DNA of 64,000 bases, from the NCBI GenBank assembly GCA_017163975.1, contig JAFFSR010000366.1, positions 372,001 to 436,000 on the forward strand, in the 5' to 3' direction. How positions within the stretch are numbered: position 1 is the first letter of the stretch; each line of letters opens with the position of its first letter. Positions 54,736-64,000 of this stretch are shown one piece after another. Made by a program: the position numbers and the translations under genes. The notes beneath the pieces are model-generated. The model had not been told where the DNA came from, ran no database searches, and saw only the letters and a list, made by a program, of their open reading frames with translations. This DNA is from Anastatus disparis (lineage: Eukaryota > Arthropoda > Insecta > Hymenoptera > Eupelmidae).

Positions 54736-57700
54736 ATGTTTCTGATACTAAAGTAGCTATAGAAAATTTGTCACCTTCAATATCTTTACATCCAAGCACA
54801 AAAAAAATTCTTTATGTGAAATGGATTTTAATTGGAATGCATTTGGAAATAAGTCGTTCCTGATAGTTAAAACAATTAAGACTTTGAGCGCAATTAAAAG
54901 ATGTTTTTGATCTTACTGAGGCTTGAAGGATTTTGTTGCTCTAGTGATTCTTTGAACTAGACACTCTAAATATATTCTTTTTTTTTAAGTTTTTGGATTT
55001 AGATACGTCTGGAAATTTATCGCTCATATCTAAATAAATTTAAACTTTCAATGCAATAAAAATATTCTAATTAAACAGAAGCTACAAGTATTTCGTCGCT
55101 CTCAAAATCTATGGTTCCTAGCACGCTAAAATGATTTTTATGCAAATTTTTGTAATTGAAATGCATTTAGGAATTTGCCGCTCTTAAAATTTGAAAAAAT
55201 TAATACTTTAAACGCAACATAAAGATGATTCTGATACTACAGGAGCTTCAAGGATTTTTTTGCTCTAAAAATTTATGGTTGCTAGCACTATAAAATGATT
55301 TTTATACAAATTTTGTGATTTTCATGCATCTGGGAATTTGTCGCTCTTGAGATTGTTAACAATCATAACTGTAAAAACCATAAAAAGATATTTCTGATAT
55401 CACAGAAGCTGCAAAGAATTTGTTGCTTCTTAATTCATAGCATTCAAGCACATAGGAAATACTTTTATGCAAGTTTTTTGAATTGGAATGAATTAGAGAG
55501 TTAGTCGCTTGTGACATTTGTAACTATTAAGACTTTGAATGCAATTAAAAGATGTCTGTGACCTTACTGATACTTTAAGGAGCTTTAAAAATTTATGGTT
55601 GCTAGCACTATGAAATAAGTTTTATACAAATTTTGTGATTTTTATGCATCTGGGAATTAGTCGCTCTTAAGATTGTTAACCATCAGACCCTTAAAAACAA
55701 TGAAAAGATATTTCTAATATCACAGAAGCTGTAAAGGATTTGTTGCTTCTTCATTTATAGCATCCAAGTACATAGGAAAAGTTTTTATACAAGTTTTTGG
55801 AATTGGAATGAATTAGAGAGTTAGTCGCTTGTGAAATTTGTAACTATTAAGACTTTGAATGCAATTAAAAGAAGTTTGTGACCTTACTGAAGCTTTGAGG
55901 ATTTTGTCGCTCTAGTAATTCTTTAATCAACTTACTCTAAATATTTTTTTATATCAGTTCTTTAATTTACATGCGTTCGGGAATTTGTCGCTCATGATAT
56001 TTAAATAAATTTAAACTTTCAATTCTATAAAAATATGATTTTAATTCAACAGAAGCTATAGGGATTCTCTCGCTCTAAAAATCTATGGTTCCTAGCACGC
56101 TAAAATAATGCAAATTTTTGTGATTGAAATGCATCTAGGAACTTTTCGCTCTTGAAATTTGAAATAATTAACACTTTAAACGCAATATAAAGATGATTCT
56201 GATACCACAGGAGCTTCAAAGATGTCGTCGCTCTAAAAATTTTTAGGACTATTTTTTTATTTTACTAAATGTCTTAATACTTTTCAATATTGAGCGCGAC
56301 TAACTCTTTAATTCATTTAAATAAAAAAAATTTGCATTGAAACATTTTCAATGTGCTTGGATTTAAAGATTTGTAGAACTACGAATTCCTTGCAGCTACT
56401 GTAGTATCTCAGGAACATCTTTAGATTGCGTTTGAAGTATTAATGGTTGAGAATCCCAAAAGCGAAAAATTCCCAGATGCATTACAAATCTTCGAAAAAT
56501 TTTCGGAGCGACAAAATACTTCAAGCCTCAGTAATGTAATTAAATTTTTTTTATTTTACTAAAAATCTTAACAGCTTTAAATACCAAGATCGACTAATTC
56601 TCCAATTCATTTTAATTCAAAAAACTTGCATAAAACATTTCCTATGTGCTTGGATTTGAAGATCTTTAGAGCAACAAATTCTTCGTAGCTAATGTAGTAT
56701 CGAAAACATTTTTTTATTGCGTTTTAAGTATTGATCGTTAAGAATCTCAAGAGCAACAAATTACCAGGTGCATTAGAATCACGAAAACTTGTCCAAAAAT
56801 CATTCTGGCGTGCTAGGGTCCATGGATTACTAGGGAAACAAAATTCTTAATCTGTTATATCAGAATCATCTTTTTATTGCGTACAAAGTTTTAATTTATT
56901 CAAATATCATTAGGGACCAATTCTCAGACGCATCTTTATTAAAAAACTAACAAAAAATATTAAGATTCTGCCGATTAAGGGAATACTAAATCGAAAAAAT
57001 CTTTGAGGCCTTAGTAGGGACTAAAAACTTCTTTTAACTTTACTCAAAATCTTAATAGTTTCAAATATCAAGAGCGACAAATTCTCTAATTCATTACAAT
57101 TCAAAAAACTTACATAAAAACGTTTCATATGTTTTAGTTCAAAATATTGATGGTTGACAATCTCGGAAGCGACAAATTTTTAGACGCATTTAAGTTCAAA
57201 AACTTATATAAAAAAATATTTAGAGTTGGCTGATTGTAGAATTACAAAAGCGACAATTTCTTTAAGCCTCAGTAAGGTCTTAAACATCTTTTTATTGCAC
57301 TAAAAGTCCCAATAGTTTCAAAAGTCAAGAGAGACAAACTCCCTGAATTATTTCAATTTAAGACACTTGCATAAAAACATTCCCTATGTGCTTGGATTTA
57401 ATGCATTGAGAAACAACAAATTCTTTGCAGCCTCTGTGATATCAGAAATATCTTTTTATTCTTTTCAAAGCCTGATGGTTAACAATCTCAAGAGCGACGA
57501 ATTCCCGGATGCATGACAATCACGAAATTCGTATCAAAATCATTTTATAGAACTAGGAACCGTAGATTTTAAGAGCGACAAAATCTTTGAAGCTTCTGTT
57601 GTATCAGAATCATATTTTTATTGTGTTTAAAGTTACGATTTGTCCAAATATCATGAGCGACAAATCCCCAGAGCATTTAGGTTCAAAGACTTATATAAAA

Positions 57701-58420
57701 AAAAAATATTTAGAGGTACTTGATTCAAGAATTACTAGAGCGAAAAATTTTTCAAGCTTCAGTAAGGTCACAAACATCTTTTTATTGTATTCGAAGTCTT
57801 GATAGTTACAAATGTCAGAAGCGACTTACTATCTAATTCCTTCCAATTCAAAAAATTTGCATAAAAGTATTTCGTATGTGCTTGAATTTAAGGAATTAAA
57901 GAGCAACAAATTCTTTTCAGATACTGTGATATCAGAAATATCATTTTACTGCGTTAAAAGTATTAATGGTTGTCAATCTCAAGAGCGACAAGTCTTCGGA
58001 TGCATTTCAATCACAAAAATTTATATAAAAATCATTTTATAGTTGCAGAAATTGTAGAATTTAAGACCAACATAATCCTTGAAGCTTCTGTTGTATCAGA
58101 ATCATATTTTTATTGTGTTTAGTGTTATGATTGGTTCGAATATCATGAGCGACAAATTCCCAGACGCATGTCAATCGAAGAACTGATATAAAAAAATATT
58201 TAGAGTCGGCTGATTAAAGAATTACTAGAGCGACAAAATCCTTAAAGCTTCAGTAAGGTCACAAACTTCTTTTAATTGCATTCAAAGTCTTAATAGTTAC
58301 AAAAGTCAGAAGCGACTAACTCTTTAATTCATTCCAATTCAATAAACTTGTATAAAAACTTTTCCTATATACTTAGATGCTATTAATTAAGAAGCAACAA
58401 ATCCTTTACAGGATTGATTT

Positions 58421-59005
58421 AGGATTTAGGATTTGAGGAATGGCTAGAGCATTGCTGGTTTGATGTTTTGACTGTGAAGTGGAGTGTTGAGTGGTGGTGC
58501 AGTGGGGGGATGCAGTTGCATCTTTATGGTTTATGTATGTGTTGCATATAGGTTATGCATATGCTACATAACCTATAATATTTCTGGCGTCAAATTTACT
58601 ATCTCTTAGGTGAATCTTTTAAGTGCGTCATTAGTAGCTCTATCTATGGGTTACCTTGTTTACTGTCTTATCTACTCTATGTATAAGTGACAGGTAATTA
58701 ACATACTTAAGGCGCGTTTCCATCTGGCCTTTTGATTTTATATATTTGATGCGCGAATTTTAAACAGCTTATTATGCTGCTTTTCTTTTACTATATAACT
58801 TATTTTTTTTATATTTAATTTTAAATGTGATACACTTGGGCGGAGAGTTTCACAGGCCATATTTATTTTTGTTTTGCTTTTATTACTATTTTTATTTCTC
58901 TGACGCTGCTCTTGCTGCTATCTTTTATTTCTTTTCTATTATATCATAAGTTCTGCTTCGTGCTTGGTTCTCTCGCTTCTCTTGACATCTTAAACAGCTT
59001 AAACC
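58421..59005 (+). other. 5' UTR of the CR1/L2-like element
   Basis: Unique sequence with a short inverted pair, GTTATGCATATGC and GCTACATAACC, near 58,550. No upstream ATG frame of note. Confidence 0.5.
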
Positions 59006-60883
59006 ATGTCACAAATTACCATCAAGGACTGCTGCGCCATCTGCGGTTTTCCCGCTGGTAATATAAGAGGGTCGAAAAAATTAATACAGCGTTTTACATG
59101 CCGGCAGCGCTGCCATGTAAAATATATGAAGCGCGTGCCTAATGATAACGATTTTAATCCGAAATATGATTGTGAGAAATGTATAGCTGGCTGACTTGTT
59201 GCTTCTCCCACTGCCCCACTCACTGGCACTGGCGCTGGACCACGCAATACCACTATGCGAGGTGCTCCTATAGCCCGGCCTATCGTTGCTTCTACTCCAT
59301 CACGAGGATGCTCACCTGTCGCACCGATTACGAAAGCTCAAGGACACTCTGTGATTAAAAAGAAGACCAATTCGCGCTGTTCTACGGTGGTTGGAGGGGA
59401 ACATAGCATAAGTATCAATTTAATTAATGAAAAATTTAGAGGTGGTGCTGCATTGGTCACCCCGGATAACAATATTAGTAAAGATAAAGATGGTGGTCTA
59501 AAGCAGAGTAATGATGGTGCTGATTCTTACCCAGTGAAGGCAGCTGTGTCTGCTTTGGAGAGCGCGCTATCCTGCAGGCTCGATCTGACTCAAAATGATC
59601 TTAATCGACTTCCGGCTCTTGAGAGCCATATTATAAATACTGACAAGGGTCTGCAGGATATCGTGACTAAAATGGAGAGTCAAAATGAAATTATTAAGAA
59701 TTTACATGCTGGGCAGACGCAGCTGCTAGAGGAGAATCGTAAACTCAGGGAAATGATAAGTACTTTAGAAAGGGAGTTGTTGTCTGCTCTAAATGGCATG
59801 CATGAAAAGTTTTTCAAATCTCTCGCGACTAATTTTAATAATGTGCAGGCATTTTTAGGTAATGTATTCAATGGAGTGGACAGCAACTTTTCTCAACTTA
59901 TGACCGGGGTGGCTGAGGTGGTGCAGACCGTTAATGATCTCACGTCCCGGGACGAACACTTAATCAACACCAACACCAACACCAACACTGATATGCCGAA
60001 TATATCACAATCATTTTAACGTACAGATAGTAGCTCTCATAACACATACTCTGAAGCACCTGTTGATTTGAACGATATACAAATAGTAAAAACACATACA
60101 GATACTATCAGAGAGGCATCCTGTCATACTGTGAAGAGATGTGGTTCTGGGAATAGTGTCTTGGTGATATCCAGCGGACTGGACTGCTCTGCGGCTAATG
60201 TCGGGCTGGAGGATTATGCTTGCGCTGTTCTGGGAACCATACTTCCGACTTTTGAACGTTCAAATATTGTATCTGTTACTGAGATCTCTAATTCTGAATA
60301 TAAAAATAAGGGCAGGATGTCTGCTGGGCCTGAGATCGTTGGCGGTCCGAGTGTTGCGTTCTCATTATTGGTTAGACTTTCTGGAGATGACTTGGCGCAG
60401 AAGGTATTTATGGCTAGGCGTAGATTAACGGGTTTTTCGACAGCGGATCTGGATCCCTCTCTCCTCGGCAGTTTTTCTACCACCAAGCACCATTCTCAAA
60501 TATATATAAATGGGTATCTTGAAAAAGATAAATATATTAAATTTAAAAATCTTAAAAAGTATGCTAAAGGAAAAGGTTGCAAGTTTGTTTGGCATAGAGG
60601 TGGTAAATTTATGGTGAGGAGGGAGAGAGGGGAGAGAGCGCACAAATTTGAAAGTGAACATGATTTGAATGAAATATTAGATAAATCTAAATGTATTATA
60701 TTAAATGTATATGTTGTTCAGAAAAATGTTAACGTAACTGATATTGAAAAACACGATGAAGTTCTAACAAATAATAGATCTACTGATAATGATAAATTTA
60801 AACCTCATAATAGTGGGATGAGCTCGAATCAGGAATTAATTGAAAATCATGCAATATCCTTGGATAGAGCCTCTCCCCAATGA
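59006..60883 (+). pseudogene. ORF1 of the CR1/L2-like element, two in-frame stops
   Basis: A single frame of 625 codons from ATG 59,006 (MSQITIKDCCAICGFPAG) to TGA 60,881-60,883, broken by TGA at 59,192 and TAA at 60,017. The N-terminus is a PHD-like Cys/His finger (CAICGF, then CRQRCHVKYMKR and CEKC). A coiled coil follows (QTQLLEENRKLREMISTLER, near residues 236-255). The second half has SVLVISSGLDC-like and ARRRLTGFST blocks and a basic tail. A zinc finger plus coiled coil is a known ORF1 layout in the CR1/L2 group. The protein would bind element RNA. Confidence 0.75.
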
Positions 60884-63742
60884 CTGCGCTGGTCCTCTTC
60901 GGAGAGTCGAATAGGGAGGAGGGGTGAACTGCGTGCGTGCTTTCTGAATGTGACCTCTTTGAGAGCTCATATTGGGCAAGTGCGTAAACTTTTAAGTGGT
61001 TATCATTCTTACGACATATTTGGAGTTGCTGAGACCTGGCTAGGTCCGTCTATATCGGATGACGTCATTCGAGTCGGGGGGTACAAAGTGTTTAGACAAG
61101 ACAGAAACTTGCGTGGTGAAGGAGTTGCCTTGTATATTAAGGATAATCTAAAATGCACTATTTTGGCTACTTCGGAGACGCAAACTAGTAATAGTAGCGG
61201 TAAGTCGGAGGTGCCTGAATATATTTTCTGTTCTGTGCAAGTTGGCGGCTCCGAGCCCGTGCTAGTTTCTGTCATTTATCGTCCTCCTGCTGTTTCGTTT
61301 ATTAGAAACTCTAATTTGTTGATTGGTTTGAGAAATTTTTGTTCGGACTATTCCCATAAAATTATAATGGGGGACTTGAATGCCGATCTCCTTGAAGAGA
61401 GCAGTGATGCCAAGTTTCTTAGTAAGCTGTCGGCTGAGATTTCGTTACAGCTAGTCCAGCACGGTGCTACGCATCATACTCCGACTTTTCACACGTGGAT
61501 TGACCTGATCTTTGTTGATGACAACGACGTGGTGCTTGATGCACAGAACCTACCGGCGAGCTTTCACAGTCGGCATAATTTGATTGACGTCTGTTTGCCT
61601 TGGAACACTATAACTTCAGATCAAAAACCTATCATGTTTAGAAACTATAAAAATATTTGTCCAACTGCATTGAAAGAGAAACTTGCCGGCTGTGATTGGT
61701 CGCCGTTCATGACTGACACAGTTGACCCTGAATCTGCACTTGGTTGCCTCTGTGACAATCTCACTGCTGCAATTGAAAATTTGGCGCCGTTGAAAGCGCT
61801 CAAGCCTAATAAGAATAAGTTTCCTTGGATAGATGAAGAATTGTCACAGATGCGGCGTAAGAGAGATGCTACATATCGTAGATAGAAACGGACAGAGGAC
61901 AAGCAGTATCTCCTTGAATTTCTGCGGTTGCGTAGGGTGGTAGACGAACGCACAGACCATGCTAAGACTGCCTATATTCACAATAGACTGTTTGATTCTC
62001 TTGCAGGTGGTAATGTCTAGAAGGAGTTAAGAGACCTGGAACTGCTATCCGGACCTCAAGGGGATTTAAATGGATTCACTCCGGATGAGCTTAGTGCGCA
62101 AATTGCTGGGGTGTCAGTCTCGCCGAAGGAGGATAGTGAAGAGCGATTCAGAATTCTTTCTCAATGCAATGAAAGTGGGTTTACCTTTAAACCAATTAGT
62201 TTTAATGATGTTGTTCTTGCAATTCCACATTTTTCCTCACAGGCTTGTGGTGAGCATGGCATTCCGCAAAGCGTGATAGTTCAAGCTTTACCATTTATTG
62301 GTGAACATCTTGTGAATCTGTTCAACTCCTCTTTCACACAGGGGTCTTCCCTTGCCGTTGGAAGCAAGCACGTATTATACCATTGAAAAAGTGTGCTGCA
62401 CCTAAGCAACTAAAAGATTTGAGGCCTATAGCCATCTTATGTTTTCTTTCAAAGGTTCCTGAGAAGATCGCCCATGACCAACTGCAGGAATACATTACAT
62501 CCAAAAAATTGCTCGATCCTATGCAGACGGGCTTCAGGAAAAACCATTCTACGCAGACTGCTGTACTTTAGCTTACAGACGATGTAAGGTCAGGTCTAGA
62601 CAGGAAACTTGTCACGTTACTGCTACTTTTCGACTTAAGTAAGGCATTCGACACGATCTCTCCCTCCAAACTTCTTGCGAGGCTTAGATCGATGGGGTTC
62701 TCCAGGGCCGCACTCGGATAGATTAACTCCTATTTATCAGGTAGGAAACAAATGGTTTCCACACATTTAAAGGAGGAATCGAATTTGCTAACAACGAATC
62801 TAGGAGTACCTCAGGGATCGGTGCTGGGACCTCTGTTGTTTTGCCTTTACATAACTGACGTACGTGACACACTGGACTCAGGTTGCGTCGGGCATCTGCT
62901 GTATGCGGATGATCTTCAAATTTATACACAGGTCCCTTATGATGATGTGAACGAGGGGATTCGTATTTTACAGAGGGTGGCCAGGGCGGTGTCGGGGTGG
63001 GCTGCTGGTGTTTCTCTGACTTTGAATGCTAGTAAAACAAAGGCGATCGTCTTTGGAAGTAATCGTTTTACTAAAAATTTTTATTCGGGTGAGCCAAGGA
63101 CGATTGACCTGGGGAGCGGTATCGGTATTCCTTTCTCTGACACCGTTACAAGGTGTTGTAGTCGACTCTAAACCGCCGTGGGAACCGCATATGAATATGT
63201 TAACTAAAAAATTCAATAGAGTAATTTATAGCCTGCGATTTTTCCGTCGGTACACCATTGAGGCTCTGCGTAAGCAGCTCGCAACCGCCCTGCTGTTCCA
63301 ACATCTTGATTACTTTTCAGTGGTTTTTCTCGATGCTTCGCAGGAGTTACGAAGACGGCTACAGACAATGCAAAATTCATGTGTGAGATATGTATTAGGC
63401 GTGAGGATGGGTGATCACATCTCTCCCCATAGACATGCTTTGGGTTGGCTACGTACTGATTCGAGGAGACAGTATTTTATGGCTGTACTTATGTACAAAA
63501 TCGTACGTATGAATACTCCCGAAAATCTAGTGGGTCTCTTCACTAGATATATACCCAGAGCGATCACTAGGGGTGAGTTTAAAGATCTTGCGGTGCCCTT
63601 CATGCGCACTGAGACTGGAAGAAATTCCTTTCAAGTTCAAGGTGCGCATTTTTGGAACTCCCTACCTGCTGATATTAAAAATCTTCCATCAATCAGCAGG
63701 TTTAAAGCCGCTCTGAGGAGGTTTTTACTCGACCTCGATTAA
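60884..63742 (+). pseudogene. ORF2 of the CR1/L2-like element: endonuclease and reverse transcriptase
   Basis: It continues in the same frame as ORF1 after the single TGA at 60,881. The endonuclease has FLNVTSLRAHIGQVRK, VAETWLG and IMGDLNADL; the usual SDH motif reads SRHN (near 61,567-61,578), a lost Asp. The reverse transcriptase has LKDLRPIAIL, LFDLSKAFDTIS, GVPQGSVLGPLLF and LLYADDLQIY. The tail reads HFWNSLPADIKNLPSISRFK, typical of this group. Stops lie at 61,883, 62,018, 62,570 and ~62,718, with frame changes near 62,340 and 63,140. It ends TAA 63,740-63,742. Inactive. Confidence 0.82.
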
Positions 63743-64000
63743 ACAGTATTATTTTCGGACTATATCATACGTGTTAATTTATTATGTGATGTACGCTTTA
63801 TAGATTTAAGGCATGATTGTATTTATTGGCGTGAATGTAGGATGTGTGTGCATAGAGTGAATGATTATATTTTTATCAGATTGACTTGTATATTACTGAA
63901 CATTCAACTTTGCTGTGATTTTAACTTTCTGTATACTGCTGATATTTCGACTGCGCTCTTTACACGCTTGATTTTATGTAATTCTTTTGGCTGATAGATA
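63743..64000 (+). other. 3' UTR of the CR1/L2-like element, incomplete
   Basis: No poly(A) or short terminal repeat is reached before the window ends. Confidence 0.6.

Larger units (their letters stand above)
53380..58420. repeat. ~5-kb head-to-head array built on the motif TTTGTCGCTC
   Basis: From 53,430 to ~56,250 the word TTTGTCGCT or a one-base variant recurs roughly every 80-90 bp on the plus strand. From ~56,340 to 58,410 its complement AGCGACAAA recurs instead. Sample units at 55,725-56,060 and 58,410-58,120 are true reverse complements over hundreds of bases, so this is a giant inverted repeat. Within each arm, units form a higher-order series of different linkers. Two further insertions are visible: the T1 MITE and a GC-richer triplicated unit at the left. 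No protein-coding frame is supported. Confidence 0.85.
58421..64000 (+). mobile_element. CR1/L2-like non-LTR retrotransposon, runs off the window
   Basis: 5' UTR ~58,421-59,005, ORF1 59,006-60,883, ORF2 60,884-63,742, then 3' UTR to at least 64,000. It adjoins the right end of the TTTGTCGCTC array. No terminal duplication can be read. ORFs carry several stops and frameshifts, so it is inactive. Confidence 0.85.

Overview
The window reads as an AT-rich stretch of heterochromatin-like insect (or other arthropod) nuclear DNA that is almost entirely transposable elements. Evidence for this: R1-type and CR1/L2-type non-LTR retrotransposons, a tRNA-headed SINE, hAT-, mariner- and TTAA-type DNA elements, and no bacterial-style gene packing. 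A hymenopteran such as a parasitoid wasp is my best guess, but nothing in the sequence proves it. I see no intact protein-coding host gene. A possible host terminal exon lies at 35,496-35,563, next to a CpG-richer tract (32.4-35.5 kb).

Layout. 1-5,590: DNA transposon with ~0.7 kb inverted termini and a decayed transposase, itself inside a larger palindrome that also carries half of a mariner-like transposase. 5.7-9.8 kb: decayed repeats and one TTAA MITE. 9,844-21,804: a hAT-like element (8-bp target duplication) swollen by three head-to-tail non-LTR retrotransposons, each sitting in an ATT-type microsatellite. The middle one has both ORFs (R1/SART-like, UAAUG junction); the outer two are gag-only relatives sharing its 3' UTR signals. 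22.5-26.8 kb: a nested set of foldback elements plus a 480-bp SINE with perfect 17-bp duplications. 26.8-31.6 kb: a non-autonomous derivative of the 5' transposon, a palindromic MITE and decayed tandem repeats. 31.8-35.5 kb: a TA-flanked MITE and possible host sequence. 35.6-41.5 kb: a three-level nest, foldback element > TTAA MITE > 4.1 kb array of 149-bp repeats with perfect 22-bp terminal inverted repeats. 41.5-45 kb: six abutting or nested foldback elements. 45-49 kb: AT-rich DNA with three diverged hairpin repeats. 49.2-50.9 kb: foldback with a possible small ORF. 51.3-53.4 kb: minus-strand LINE remnant with RNase H. 53.4-58.4 kb: a ~5 kb head-to-head array built on the motif TTTGTCGCTC. 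58.4-64 kb: a CR1/L2-like LINE with degraded ORFs, running off the window.

How the pieces relate. Two themes dominate. First, the gag-only elements look like non-autonomous partners of the two-ORF element: same microsatellite target, same 3' UTR hairpin and CACCCTGAAGTAATG block, as HeT-A relates to TAHRE in Drosophila. Second, foldback elements with related tips (TACCC or CCCTACTGAAAAA) have long arms built from short tandem motifs that differ completely between families. Five families of palindromic TTAA elements share the tip TTAAGRGGMGG. Together they give a clear relative chronology of insertions.
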